Below are positions 35,488 to 45,087 of a stretch of DNA of 64,000 nt, in pieces. The DNA comes from Allorhodopirellula heiligendammensis (GTDB lineage: Bacteria; Planctomycetota; Planctomycetia; Pirellulales; Pirellulaceae). A program made the position numbers and the translations under genes. Within the stretch, counting starts at the first letter, position 1. The number at the start of each line of letters is the position of its first letter. Where the stretch lies: NCBI RefSeq assembly GCF_007860105.1, contig NZ_SJPU01000002.1, positions 919,739-983,738 of the forward strand, given 5' to 3'. The notes beneath the pieces were generated by a model. That model did no database searches and was not told the DNA's origin. It worked only from the letters and a program-made list of their open reading frames with translations.

Positions 35488-36744
35488 ATGGCCGCCTCGG
35501 ACTCTGACCTTGTTGCATCGGTACCCCCACCCGTGGACGCTCGCGTCGACACGGCGGTGGTCGGCGGCGGTGTGATTGGGCTCTCAGTTGCCTGGGAATT
35601 GGCGCAGCGAGGATATGGTGTGACAGTCATCGAACGCCGAGCAACGCCAGCAGAATCGCCGCTGCCCGACGGCGTGACCACGACGGAAGCCTGCACCTCC
35701 TGGACGGCCGCCGGGATCCTGCCACCGGCTAATTTTGAACTGGCGACCGATCCGCTGGACCGATTTCGCGGCTTCAGTCATCAAATCTGGCCTGATTGGG
35801 CAGCTCGCCTCAAGACAGTCTCTGGCATCGACGTCGGACTCATCGCGTGCGGTGGCTATTATCTCGCCGAGACTGCCGGCGAAGCTGCGGCGATGATCGG
35901 CATGACTTCGTACTGGGATGAACTGAATATCGAATGTCATGCCCTCTCACGAGATCAGTTATCTGCCCGCCTACCCGATCTCACGTCCTGGATTGAAAGC
36001 AATCCCTGGTTGTGCAAGCATCCCGATCGTGCAGCCTGGTGGATTCCGGACGAGTATCAAGTTCGCCCTCCGCGACTGCTTCAAGCACTCCATCTAGCCT
36101 GCCGGGCCTCGGGGGTGCAGTTCATCGAGAACACCTCGGTCACGTCCATTGAACACGCCCCATCGTCGGCGACCATCTACGCTAGCGACGACCAATCGTC
36201 CAATATCAAAGTCGCCACCGCGAAACGCGTTGTCCTGTGTGGAGGTGCTGCGACCGGCCTCATCGATCCGACGATCGGCTTGCAAAATTCGTTCATTCCC
36301 ATCCGCGGCCAAGTCCTGCTACTGCGATCTGACGCATTCCGAGCACCGGTAGTCGTCAATATCGGGAATCGATATCTGGTCAGTCGCGGTGACGGACAGG
36401 TGCTCGTGGGCTCCTGCGAAGAGGAAGCCGGTTTTGCCCAGCATGCTACCGCGGCGATGATCGAGCAACTCCGGCAGTTTGCATCACACGTTTGCCCAGA
36501 ACTTGCCGCAGCACCCGAAATCTACCGATGGGCTGGACTACGCCCGATGACCTTTGACGGCTTTCCGATGCTCGGACGCGTCCCCGATCGAAGCAACCTC
36601 TACGTCGCTGCAGGACACTATCGCAGCGGAATCCACTTCTCGCCTGCGACCGCGATTGCGATGGCCGACATCGTTGACCAACGGCCTAGCTTTATCGACC
36701 TATCCCCGTTTGCAGTATCGTTGTCGCTCCGCTCTGCCAGTTGA
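35488..36744 (+). CDS. FAD-dependent amino-acid oxidase, ThiO/glycine-oxidase-like
   Basis: About 418 residues from the ATG at 35488 (a TTG lies four codons earlier). The FAD-binding Rossmann motif VVGGGVIGLSVAWELAQRG starts near residue 25, followed by the acidic ribose-binding VIERR. The family hallmark at the end, GLRPMTFDGFPMLGR and YVAAGHYRSGIHFSPATA, matches the DAO family branch of glycine oxidase ThiO, in which the Arg binds the substrate carboxylate. ThiO makes the dehydroglycine used for the thiazole ring of thiamine; no other thi gene is in the window, so an oxidase of another small amino acid remains possible. Residues about 45-65 contain an unusual Pro/Thr-rich insertion (ATPAESPLPDGVTTTEAC). 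Confidence 0.82.
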   Translation: MAASDSDLVASVPPPVDARVDTAVVGGGVIGLSVAWELAQRGYGVTVIERRATPAESPLPDGVTTTEACTSWTAAGILPPANFELATDPLDRFRGFSHQIWPDWAARLKTVSGIDVGLIACGGYYLAETAGEAAAMIGMTSYWDELNIECHALSRDQLSARLPDLTSWIESNPWLCKHPDRAAWWIPDEYQVRPPRLLQALHLACRASGVQFIENTSVTSIEHAPSSATIYASDDQSSNIKVATAKRVVLCGGAATGLIDPTIGLQNSFIPIRGQVLLLRSDAFRAPVVVNIGNRYLVSRGDGQVLVGSCEEEAGFAQHATAAMIEQLRQFASHVCPELAAAPEIYRWAGLRPMTFDGFPMLGRVPDRSNLYVAAGHYRSGIHFSPATAIAMADIVDQRPSFIDLSPFAVSLSLRSAS

Positions 36745-36786
36745 ACGCAGTCAACCGTGATTGGGAGCGCGCGATCGTGCAGGCGT

Positions 36787-36858
36787 GGTCCACCTCAGGG
36801 GACAGGTCCACCTCAGGGGACAGGTCCACCTCAGGGGACGGGTCCACATCAGGGGACG
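36787..36858. repeat. Four-copy 18-bp tandem repeat
   Basis: Four consecutive units of GGTCCACCTCAGGGGACA, with single changes in the last two. The array lies between the FAD oxidoreductase stop and the MscS gene stop (convergent ends). Each unit contains the near-palindrome GGTCC...GGGGACA/TGTCCCC-like arms. A short frame reads through it but is not a convincing gene. Confidence 0.85.
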
Positions 36859-36874
36859 GGGATTTGCTACGAGA

Positions 36875-37954
36875 TTAACCGGCCAACCGATCCGCAGCCC
36901 GGCGGGTCGGGCGAATTCGCGTCGCTACCGGCGCGCCGCCACTGATCGGGGTAGTCGATCCAGTTAGTATGGACTCACTGGTAGACTTGACGTGCACGTC
37001 CATCTGCGGAAATGGAATCGATACGCCGGCGGCATCGAGCTGTGTTTTCACTTCGGCAATCAACAACTCATTCAGCGGCCAGTATTCCTTGGCAGCGACC
37101 CACAATCGCACCTTCCATTGCACGGCGCTGTCTCCCAGTCCTGCCAAGACGACTGCGCCGCCGCGACCTTCGCCTGGAATCATGTGCTCGGCCAGATTGT
37201 CGATCGCCCGCTGTAAGGCCGCTCGGGTGATCTGGAGGTCGGCGCCGTAATCGACACCGACCAAAACCTCGACACGGCGATGCTTGTGATGCGTCATGTT
37301 CTCGATGGTGCCGCCGGCAATGGAGCTATTGGGAACGATGATGCGGCGATTATCAGGCGTGTCAAGCGTGGTAGTGAACAAGTCAATTTCGTTCACTCGT
37401 CCGGAAACTGAAGCAGCGGTGACAAAATCACCCACCTTGAATGGTCGAAAAACCAGCATCAGGACACCCGAGGCAAAGTTACTCAAGGTCCCCTGGAAGG
37501 CTAGGCCAATCGCAAACCCGGCCGCCGCTAACATCGCCGCCAGTCCGCCCAACGGAGCGCCGAGGACACTCAGCACCGCACCGACCACGCCTAGCATGAT
37601 CAGGTAGAAAACCATCTTGCCCACGAATTTGCCCAAGGTCTCATCGACCCGGCGGCAAACAGGTTGGCTGACCACTCGCATCAAATATTTCGCGACCATG
37701 TAGCCGATGAAAATGACGAACAGCCCGATCGCCGCTGACAGCATTGCTGGTGCTAAGTGGGTGGTTGCATACTGTCCCACTTCTGAAAAATCGCGATGGG
37801 CCATCTGCGAGATCAATTCAGAGGTCGCTTTGGCGATTCCAGGCTTCGAGGGAGCTTCACCGGTTTGGCGGGCCACCTCACTGGCGGCCAGGGTGGAGCC
37901 GGATTCGACAATCGCCGAGGCGGTGTTCGATACGAAGGATTGGGTTGGATTCAT
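36875..37954 (-). CDS. MscS-family mechanosensitive channel
   Basis: About 359 residues from the ATG at 37954 (the frame opens at 37996). A Ser/Thr-rich N-terminal region of about 65 residues precedes three hydrophobic helices. The pore helix is recognisable: GLAAMLAAAGFAIGLAFQGTL, followed by the MscS beta-domain signature SNFASGVLMLVFRPFKVGDFV and IIVPNSSIAGG. The C-terminal alpha/beta domain covers about 240-330. The channel opens under membrane tension to release solutes during osmotic downshock. The tail (about 335-359) is Arg-rich and not conserved. The N-terminal region may be periplasmic or disordered; no signal peptide is clear. Confidence 0.92.
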   Translation of the reverse strand: MNPTQSFVSNTASAIVESGSTLAASEVARQTGEAPSKPGIAKATSELISQMAHRDFSEVGQYATTHLAPAMLSAAIGLFVIFIGYMVAKYLMRVVSQPVCRRVDETLGKFVGKMVFYLIMLGVVGAVLSVLGAPLGGLAAMLAAAGFAIGLAFQGTLSNFASGVLMLVFRPFKVGDFVTAASVSGRVNEIDLFTTTLDTPDNRRIIVPNSSIAGGTIENMTHHKHRRVEVLVGVDYGADLQITRAALQRAIDNLAEHMIPGEGRGGAVVLAGLGDSAVQWKVRLWVAAKEYWPLNELLIAEVKTQLDAAGVSIPFPQMDVHVKSTSESILTGSTTPISGGAPVATRIRPTRRAADRLAG

Positions 37955-38487
37955 GGGTGGGCAATGTAAACGGCGAGGAAATCGGCCGGAGCGCAATGCG
38001 GGTGTGCGACCAGACCTCCTCCGTTTACCAGTTGGCCGCCGTGGAAATCAAGATGAGCCGAGCTCGAGGACGAAAGCCGCGTGTTCGTCCCGGTCATCGC
38101 TGGCCCGCCAATTCGGCGGGAGTCGCATAGAACCCATCTCTCGCATCTCGCAGTTCCAGTGGGCGGCTGCCATATCGCACCCGATTCGTCGGTGCATGAC
38201 CATGACAGCTGCCATTCGGGGCGACCGGTTCTAACAGCCTGCACCGCAACGCCCTCGATAGCCACACTTAGGTTGATTTTGGGCAAACACACTGGGGGGT
38301 GGGTACAGTAGAGGGGGACCACCCGTTCTACTTAGGCGAGACGGCTACTTAGGCGAGACGGCCAGCGACAACGCCAGCGAACACAGGATCGGTTTCGAGG
38401 TGTTCAAAATGGTTGAATCGTTTCGGCTGCGATTGCGTCGCTTTGCCTCGTTGATCCCCTGCCACCATCTTTTCAGGCAACCTGCTG
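37955..38487. other. Intergenic region with a 17-bp direct repeat
   Basis: About 530 nt upstream of both the MscS gene (minus) and the zinc-ribbon gene (plus). It contains two adjacent copies of CTACTTAGGCGAGACGG at about 38329-38361. Open frames on both strands have poor composition. Nothing else was recognised. Confidence 0.4.
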
Positions 38488-39456
38488 ATGTCAGCACCTA
38501 TTCAGGTAAAATGTTCAAAGTGTGCCGCAGCACTGCGGTTCGTGCCCACGGGGGAGGTCTCGACCCTGAAGTGCCCTAAGTGCCAACAGCAACTGCGGTT
38601 CAAGACCCCCAGGGCAGTGAAACCCGGGCAAGCAGGTCCCCGCAGTACCGCGCCGCGTCAAAACCATGCGCCGCAAACCAGGGCCTCGCAGACGCTTGCC
38701 GCGACAAGACAGCCGAGTTTCCCGGCGTCGCCCACTGTCTCGCCCGATCTGGATTGGGATGACATCGCAGCGCCACCTCCTCCCGGACCGATCCCCGGCT
38801 TTCAAGGTGGGCCCGCCCAGCGTGGCGGGGCCCCAGTCCACTACCCTGGATCGCCAGTCCCTCCAGCGAAGCAACGAAAGTCACCGGGCGGCGGCCGCCT
38901 CAAACCGATCCTCATTGGCTGCGGGGCTCTGGCTGGTCTGAGTATCGTGGGGGTCGTTGGACTCGTCGCAGCGATCTTCGTCCTCGGCTCCATGCCTGAA
39001 TCCAGGTCCACGATTTCATTAGCAGGATACTCGGCGGACGCTCCTGGGAAGGTGGCCGGTCAAACCAGCAAAGATGGCGTCGAGAGCGTCGGCGTCTTGC
39101 ATCGTCGCACGAACAGCGAGTTCGCCATTTCAACCAAGCCGGTTGCGCTGCCGGGACAGAGTTTTGCGATGGACGAATTGATCCGGGTGATGAAACAGCA
39201 GGGCATCATTATCGGTTCGACTACCCCTGTCTCGCGCGCTGGACTGAGTGGCTATCGGATGACCATGCGACAGCTCAACGGACTGAGATCAGAAGCGGAG
39301 CTGTTCCAATTAAATGGCCAGCAAATTTTGCTGGTAAGCTACGTGCCAGGTAACGCGAAGCTGGCCGCTGGCATGGGAAAGCTCAAGCTCGATGAGGAGA
39401 AAACGAAAGAGCTGGATGATCCCGATGCCTTCTTTACGTCACTTCGCAAAAACTAA
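38488..39456 (+). CDS. Zinc-ribbon membrane protein of unknown function
   Basis: 322 residues. The N-terminus is a zinc ribbon (CSKCAAALRF...LKCPKCQQQLRF; two CxxC pairs within 40 residues, MJ0042-like). A Pro/Gln-rich disordered segment (about 45-135) leads to a single membrane helix (about 143-172, LIGCGALAGLSIVGVVGLVAAIFVLG), and the remaining about 150 residues form an extracytoplasmic domain with a beta-rich pattern. The layout of cytoplasmic ribbon, linker, helix and sensor-like domain is common in planctomycetes. No enzymatic motif is seen. The start is the ATG at 38488. The convergent typA gene ends 30 nt away. Confidence 0.75.
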   Translation: MSAPIQVKCSKCAAALRFVPTGEVSTLKCPKCQQQLRFKTPRAVKPGQAGPRSTAPRQNHAPQTRASQTLAATRQPSFPASPTVSPDLDWDDIAAPPPPGPIPGFQGGPAQRGGAPVHYPGSPVPPAKQRKSPGGGRLKPILIGCGALAGLSIVGVVGLVAAIFVLGSMPESRSTISLAGYSADAPGKVAGQTSKDGVESVGVLHRRTNSEFAISTKPVALPGQSFAMDELIRVMKQQGIIIGSTTPVSRAGLSGYRMTMRQLNGLRSEAELFQLNGQQILLVSYVPGNAKLAAGMGKLKLDEEKTKELDDPDAFFTSLRKN

Positions 39457-39486
39457 GACAGCAGCCAATAAGATTGCCTCGCCGTT

Positions 39487-41358
39487 CTATGCGTTACGGC
39501 CTTTGCGGCGGCGTTCGTTTTCCTTCAACGCGATCTTTCGCAGCCGAATCGACAGCGGCGTGACTTCGACGAGTTCGTCGTCTTCGATATATTCTAACGC
39601 CGCTTCGAGCGACATGTCGCGCGGTGGCTTGAGAATCACGTTTTCATCGCTACCGCTGGCTCGCATGTTCGTGAGTTTCTTTTCACGCGACGGATTGACA
39701 ACCATATCGCCTTCACGCGAGTTCTCGCCGACAATCATGCCTTCATAAACCTCGACGCCTGCTGGCACCAATAACTCACTGCGGTCTTGCAGAGCAAAGA
39801 GTGCAAATGGCATCGTTTTGCCGCCGGTCATCGATACCAGCACGCCGTTGGCGCGACGTGGCACGTCACCTTCGACGACTCTGTAGCTCTCAAATCGGTG
39901 GTGGATGATCGCGGTACCGCGGGTCGCATTGAGTAGCTTGGTCCGGAGACCGATCAGGCCCCGCGAGGGGACGTTGAATTTCAATAGGCTGTAGTCACCG
40001 CGCTGCTTCATTTCTTCGAGTTGGCCGCGGCGGTGACCGACGAGTTCCATGACGGGGCCCATCGCTTCGGTGGGCACTTCGACGCGAAGGGTCTCAAATG
40101 GCTCGTGCTTTTTACCGTCGATGTCTTTGAAGACCACACGAGGCTTGCCCACGCTCAGCTCGAAGCCTTCACGACGCATGGTCTCGATCAGAATGGCGAG
40201 GTGCAAAACACCGCGTCCTGCGACCGCATAGGCTTCGGTACCTTCGATCATGCTGACTCGGAGGGCCACGTTACGCTCGAGTTCCTTTTCGAGCCGATTC
40301 TTGATTTGACGTGTCGTCACGTACTTGCCTTCGCGTCCCGCCATTGGCGAAGAATTGACGCTGAAGACCATTTCGAGGGTAGGTTCGTCAACCTTCAAAC
40401 GCGGCAGCGGATTATCGGCGTCAATGGCCGTCAGCGTGTCTCCAATTTCGACATCGTCGAGCCCTTCGATCGCAACGATATCGCCCGCTGAGGCAGATTC
40501 CGCAGCCACGCGGCCGAGATTGTCAAACAGGTACAAAGCGGACGGTTTGACGCGGCGTTTGGTGGGTTTTCCATCAGCGCCCAAGCAATGCAAATCGAAC
40601 GATTGCCCAGCGGTGATGGTACCGGCGTTGATGCGGCCGACCGCAATCCGGCCCACGTACTCGCTCCAGTCGAGTGTGGTGACCATCATTTGGAAGTCGG
40701 AGTCGGGATCAATCGTGGGTCCGGGAATGTGATCGACAAACAAGTCGAGGAGCGGCAGCATGTTTTCGGTGCGCACTTCGTGATCAGTTGTCGCATATCC
40801 TTCCTTGGCACTGGTGTACACGAAGCCCACGTCATCGAGTTGTTCTTCGCCACCGAGTTCGGCGAGCAATTCCAGGGCCTCGTCGAGCGCCTCGTGAGGC
40901 CGCCCATCCGGCCGATCCACCTTGTTGACAACGACAATCGGCTTGCAGCCCGCTTGGAGCGCCTTTTCGAGCACGAAGCGGGTCTGCGGCATGGGCCCCT
41001 CGGCGGCATCGACGAGCACAACGCAACCATCAGCCATTTTGACAACACGCTCGACTTCGCCGCCGAAGTCCGCGTGACCAGGCGTGTCGATGAGGTTGAT
41101 CTTCACACCGCGATACGGGATCGCAATGTTCTTCGCCAAAATTGTGATCCCCCGTTCCTTTTCCAAATCATTGGAATCGAGGATGCGTTCACCCTTCAGT
41201 TCGGTATCGCGGTATTGGCCGCTCTGACGCAGCAGACAGTCCACCAAGGTCGTTTTGCCATGGTCGACGTGGGCAATAATTACCACGTTGCGAATGTCTT
41301 CGCGGGTGGACGAATCGGTTGTCGATGCGGACTGATTCAAGGTAGCTGGGGAAGACAA
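39487..41358 (-). CDS. typA: Ribosome-associated GTPase TypA/BipA
   Basis: 623 residues. The G-domain motifs are complete: G1 AHVDHGKT, G2 region ERGITI, G3 [13 protein letters not shown]4 NKVDRPDGR and G5 TSAKEG. Domains II, III and V of the elongation-factor fold follow, and the specific C-terminal domain ([18 protein letters not shown] [18 protein letters not shown]) identifies BipA rather than LepA or EF-G. The protein binds 70S ribosomes and assists 50S assembly and stress growth. The start is a TTG at 41358; no in-frame ATG lies before the G1 motif. The first 20 residues are a Ser/Thr-rich extension. Confidence 0.95.
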   Translation of the reverse strand: MSSPATLNQSASTTDSSTREDIRNVVIIAHVDHGKTTLVDCLLRQSGQYRDTELKGERILDSNDLEKERGITILAKNIAIPYRGVKINLIDTPGHADFGGEVERVVKMADGCVVLVDAAEGPMPQTRFVLEKALQAGCKPIVVVNKVDRPDGRPHEALDEALELLAELGGEEQLDDVGFVYTSAKEGYATTDHEVRTENMLPLLDLFVDHIPGPTIDPDSDFQMMVTTLDWSEYVGRIAVGRINAGTITAGQSFDLHCLGADGKPTKRRVKPSALYLFDNLGRVAAESASAGDIVAIEGLDDVEIGDTLTAIDADNPLPRLKVDEPTLEMVFSVNSSPMAGREGKYVTTRQIKNRLEKELERNVALRVSMIEGTEAYAVAGRGVLHLAILIETMRREGFELSVGKPRVVFKDIDGKKHEPFETLRVEVPTEAMGPVMELVGHRRGQLEEMKQRGDYSLLKFNVPSRGLIGLRTKLLNATRGTAIIHHRFESYRVVEGDVPRRANGVLVSMTGGKTMPFALFALQDRSELLVPAGVEVYEGMIVGENSREGDMVVNPSREKKLTNMRASGSDENVILKPPRDMSLEAALEYIEDDELVEVTPLSIRLRKIALKENERRRKGRNA

Positions 41359-41859
41359 GGGAGGAGCTTTCGGTCGGGACTTTGGTCGGGCGGGGGCATG
41401 AGGTTAAATATGCACTCGCTAGTTCTAATAGCCCTGTGGAAGTATCACTAGGCGAAATGGGAAGAATGTTGCCCATCGCCTCCCTAAGTGCTGCTAATGA
41501 GAACCTGGGCCCGTTGACGCATTTGAAGCCTGCGATTCGCGGTCAAGGGGGGGCGTGGGATACGCGCGGCCCCGTCCGACCATGCGGCGAATCTCGCTCA
41601 TCCGGCGGCAGCGTATCTCGAGGTGCCCGGACTGATTCCTAGACCGCCTCCGGCGCACGCTGCCGTCAGATGAATCGCGAATTTCCGCTCAGTCGTCGCC
41701 GGTACGCTGCATCAACGCACGGATCCCCGAGAGGATTGATCCCAGAGAAGGTAGTTCCCAGAAAAAGCAGATCCCAGAAAAAGTAGATCCCAGGGTCGAT
41801 CCAAAGTTTCTGCCGACCGGTAGCGACGAGAACGTAGCCAAGAACACGCCGTCGAAGGC
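41359..41859. other. Intergenic region upstream of typA with 16-bp repeats
   Basis: About 500 nt between typA (its upstream side) and the end of the second kinase gene. It contains the 16-bp repeats listed separately and a short palindromic stretch near 41440-41480. No gene, terminator or RNA was recognised. Confidence 0.35.
41738..41795. repeat. 16-bp tandem repeat, about 3.5 copies
   Basis: Units of GATCCCAGAAAAAGTA with small changes occupy 41738-41753, 41754-41769 and 41770-41785, then a partial copy. The array lies downstream of the minus-strand kinase gene. No coding frame uses it. Confidence 0.8.
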
Positions 41860-44154
41860 TCAGTTCGTTGGTGCTGAGATCGACAACATCAACGTGGGGG
41901 CTTTTGTAGCGTCGCCCTCTTTACTGACGAACCGCACCGCCGTGCCCTCGGGATTACCACCGGAGACCACAAAGCTAACCGTGTTTCCAGAGGCTTTGCG
42001 GATAAAGGCCGCTAATTCCGGCGAGCTGAAGAAAATCACATTCGGATTCGCATAGTCTGGATCCTCACTGCTCCATTGGGCTAGCAACGGCAGCGACGCG
42101 AGGCCTTCACGCGAAATTGAATTCTCCCACAAGATGGCTTTGCGTTCGTCATCTTCGACCCACTTATCAGCGCCTTTGGCATCGTATCCGTAGAGCTGCA
42201 GAGCAGTATTCTGAAGCTTCTCATGTCCCGGCAGTGAGAGGATCATTCCCAATCGGGCTTGTTGGACATCGCCGTGAGAAACCCCTTTGGCCTGCAAATC
42301 AAATCGCAAATGCACATGCTGTTTGTCTTCACCGTCGCCCTTGCGCTGTTGCACCAGCAATATCGGTTTAGTGGCCAGCGACGTTTCGAAACCTTCTCGC
42401 ACGGTTGAGTCGGCACCGATGCCAGCAGTCGTGTTGACGTTCACGACCTTGGTGGGTTCCGGCTGGGCCGGTTCGTCCGTTGGATCGTCAACCGCAACGG
42501 GATCGGGCGTGGTGGTGGGATCCGGCAGCGGGGGCCGGTCTTGTTCTGGCATCACCTGTCGAGTCGATTCCGCTGCGACGGATGCTCTGGGCGCAGATTC
42601 TGGCGACAGCGACTCTGGCGACAACGATTCCGGTGAGGACGACTCGGGTGACGACGTCGTCGGGGGTACTGGCTCAGCGACGGGATCCCGCGAGTTCGCC
42701 GGTGCCTTGCTGTTTCGATTATTTTTATTTTTAGCGTTTCGGTTTCCAGCGGGAGACGCGTTGCCACCTGGAGGCTTGGTCTGCGGTGTTGGCGAGGGCG
42801 GTGACGACCGGTTCGACGAAGGTGGGGGTTGGGGTGGTTGCGGCACCACCGTGACTGTGTTTTCGCTTTGGCCCGGTAGGATCATCCACACGATCCCCAG
42901 CACGAGCAGCAGCGTTCCTAAGATTCCCGCTCCCATCCATACGATCGGGCTGACAGGCTTCACTTCAGGTGCGCCGGTCGACTTCGATTTAACGCCTGCC
43001 GAGCTGGGTTTGCCTGCTGGAGTGGGCGCACCGGGTCTGGGCGCACCGGGTCTGGGCGTGACCGCTGGGAACACGCCCGATTTGGTCCCCGCCGGAGGGA
43101 GCGAACCAGGCTTCGGTGTGACTGGCCCCGGGAACGTCGTCGTGGACGCTGCAGGGAGCGCGAGATCTTCGAAAGCGGACAGGTCGAACGATTCTGCCTT
43201 CGCCTCCTCCTGCTTGCTAACGACTTCCTTCAAGCTCAACTGCAGTTTGCTGAGCGACACCGCCGTCTCTGATTTCGCCTCGCATTCCCTCGCCACCACA
43301 TCGAGCTGTTTTTCTAAAGCGATCGCATTGGCCGGTCGATCGACAGGTTCCTTCGCGAGCAGCTGGTGGATCAAATCTGCAAGTGGCTGCGGGATTGCTG
43401 GATTGAGTTCGCGCAGCGGTTTGGGCGTCCCTGTCAACAACGCCACCAACTGTTGAGGAATCGCAGGTTGAGATGTCGGCAGCCGACCGGTACACATTTC
43501 GTACAGCACCACACCCAGGCTGTATAAATCGCTGCGGTCATCGAGAGGATCACTGCGTGCCTGCTCGGGCGTGAGGTATCCGGGCGTCCCGCAGACGGAA
43601 CCCACCCCAGCAGCATCCGCATCGGGTGACGTCGCCAAGGCCAAACCAAAGTCCAATATCTTGATGCGCCCGGTACCCTCTTCGACCCAAATATTCGCAG
43701 GTTTGATATCCCGGTGCACGATGCCCTTGGCATGGGCAGCAGCGAGTCCGCGTGCGATCTGACGCGCGTACTCGATGACCTGCTCGTAGTCGCACGTCTC
43801 TTTCCTGGCGTTGATCCCCTCGAGCGTGACGCCGCGAAGCATCTCCATCGCCATGAACGGCGTGCCTTCGTGCATTCCGACTTCGAAAATCACGACGACG
43901 TTGTCGTGGTGCACGGCGGCCATTGCACGGGCCTCCTGGAGGAACCGATCACGACTGTTGGGTGTCGACGCGACCTTCTTATTCATCACCTTGAGTGCCA
44001 CAGGCCGCTCAAGCACCGTGTCAATCGCCCGGAAAACGTAGCCCATCCCGCCACGCCCGAGTTCACCTAGAATGCGATACGAACCGAGCGTCCCCAAATC
44101 ACCTTCTTGGGTGGGGGCGTCGAGAAACTCGTAGTTGGAGGCAGTCTTTGGCAT
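41860..44154 (-). CDS. Transmembrane Ser/Thr protein kinase with CBM96/DNRLRE-like extracytoplasmic domain
   Basis: 764 residues from the ATG at 44154 (a GTG lies two codons earlier). Kinase domain at about 28-290 with glycine loop GRGGMGYVFRA, Lys in VALKVMNKK, catalytic HRDIKPANIW, LDFGLAL, GTPGYLTPEQ. A Pro-rich cytoplasmic linker contains TPRPGAPRPGAPTP-type repeats. One membrane helix lies at about 403-425. Outside, a Pro/Ser-rich stalk contains repeated SPES units (about 505-530), and the last about 175 residues (HVHLRFDLQ..., QQARLGM) resemble DNRLRE/CBM96-type beta-sandwich domains that bind carbohydrate in other proteins. The family fit of this last domain is tentative. A sugar- or wall-sensing kinase is the inference. 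Confidence 0.88.
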   Translation of the reverse strand: MPKTASNYEFLDAPTQEGDLGTLGSYRILGELGRGGMGYVFRAIDTVLERPVALKVMNKKVASTPNSRDRFLQEARAMAAVHHDNVVVIFEVGMHEGTPFMAMEMLRGVTLEGINARKETCDYEQVIEYARQIARGLAAAHAKGIVHRDIKPANIWVEEGTGRIKILDFGLALATSPDADAAGVGSVCGTPGYLTPEQARSDPLDDRSDLYSLGVVLYEMCTGRLPTSQPAIPQQLVALLTGTPKPLRELNPAIPQPLADLIHQLLAKEPVDRPANAIALEKQLDVVARECEAKSETAVSLSKLQLSLKEVVSKQEEAKAESFDLSAFEDLALPAASTTTFPGPVTPKPGSLPPAGTKSGVFPAVTPRPGAPRPGAPTPAGKPSSAGVKSKSTGAPEVKPVSPIVWMGAGILGTLLLVLGIVWMILPGQSENTVTVVPQPPQPPPSSNRSSPPSPTPQTKPPGGNASPAGNRNAKNKNNRNSKAPANSRDPVAEPVPPTTSSPESSSPESLSPESLSPESAPRASVAAESTRQVMPEQDRPPLPDPTTTPDPVAVDDPTDEPAQPEPTKVVNVNTTAGIGADSTVREGFETSLATKPILLVQQRKGDGEDKQHVHLRFDLQAKGVSHGDVQQARLGMILSLPGHEKLQNTALQLYGYDAKGADKWVEDDERKAILWENSISREGLASLPLLAQWSSEDPDYANPNVIFFSSPELAAFIRKASGNTVSFVVSGGNPEGTAVRFVSKEGDATKAPTLMLSISAPTN

Positions 44155-44598
44155 AAGCACTAGGATACTGCAGAAACAGGCAGACGTGTGCAGGAACGTG
44201 CGCCTTCGACCAGAATCTTGCTCACATCTGATTCTACGGTTTCAATCCTACCAAAGGAACGTTGCGATACCAGAAATCGTCAACAATTGCCGCGTATCAA
44301 ACCACGATTGATACAGTCTACTGCGCCGCAATACTGTTGGACGCCCGCCGACGGTGTCCAGCCATCGAGCGACGATCACGTCGTACTCCCTTCTCATTCG
44401 GTTAAATGACCTCCCATCTGGGTACACCACCTGTGGGAGCGACAACAACGCTCGATGACGTAGCAGCGAGGACCAGCATGCACTTGAGATGGTCAGCAAA
44501 GATGGACTTGCCAAACCGGATTGACAGTCGATAATTTGGCGGTGGGTGTTGCGATCGAGCCCGGAGTTCAATCGCCACACCTCATTCTCTGAGACACC
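44155..44598. other. Divergent intergenic region
   Basis: About 440 nt between the kinase (minus) and a small exported protein (plus). It should hold both promoters. No structured RNA, repeat array or additional gene is supported. Confidence 0.35.
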
Positions 44599-45021
44599 AT
44601 GACACGCAACCCAGTCAGTCGACGCTCTGATTGCCTTCGGGGTTTCCCCCCGCGATGGGCTTTCGTGGCTCGACCACTGCTAACCTGGTTGGTTGTTGCT
44701 GTTGCACTGATCCAGGCTGCACCCGTCGGTTTGACAGCCTCGCGGTACGTGGTGGAGAACTTTCCCGACGCGTTGGTAAACCAATCGCTGGACGCCGACA
44801 CTCACGCCGCCGAGCATTGGGCAATCCAGCCCACGGCCGCACCGCGTGGGACGGGTGAACAGCCAAACGAGCTGGAATTGCATGGCGGTAGCTGGGCTCC
44901 GTTCCTGGCGTCCCGGGCCATCCTGAATTGTCCCCACGACCGGAGAACGCACCGCGAACTGGTTGGAGGCCGTCACCAAGGCGCAACTCTCGTGAACTTG
45001 AACGTGCGACTGCAGATTTAG
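44599..45021 (+). CDS. Small hypothetical protein with N-terminal membrane segment
   Basis: 140 residues from the ATG at 44599. The basic N-terminus and the hydrophobic run LLTWLVVAVALIQAAPVG (about 27-45) would serve as a signal peptide or anchor. The remainder (about 95 residues) has no recognised motif; a region rich in His, Asn and Glu lies near 60-100. Its existence is supported by the signal-like segment and a clean ATG, but no homologous family was recognised and antisense frames also exist, so it is a moderate call. The TPR-like gene follows 66 nt downstream on the same strand. Confidence 0.45.
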   Translation: MTRNPVSRRSDCLRGFPPRWAFVARPLLTWLVVAVALIQAAPVGLTASRYVVENFPDALVNQSLDADTHAAEHWAIQPTAAPRGTGEQPNELELHGGSWAPFLASRAILNCPHDRRTHRELVGGRHQGATLVNLNVRLQI

Positions 45022-45087
45022 GAACGCCTGGCGTTCCCCTCTGTTTTCCATCAATCACGTTTTCGAATTTCACGAAAGTTACAGACG

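Noticed and set aside
40588-41451. 287-codon plus-strand frame opposite typA
   Set aside because: Antisense shadow of a well-conserved GTPase gene with no motifs of its own.
42287-43456. 389-codon plus-strand frame opposite the second kinase gene
   Set aside because: It is the antisense shadow of the Pro/Ser-rich kinase linker, giving a Gly/Ser/Asp-rich artefact; the kinase frame has clear motifs.
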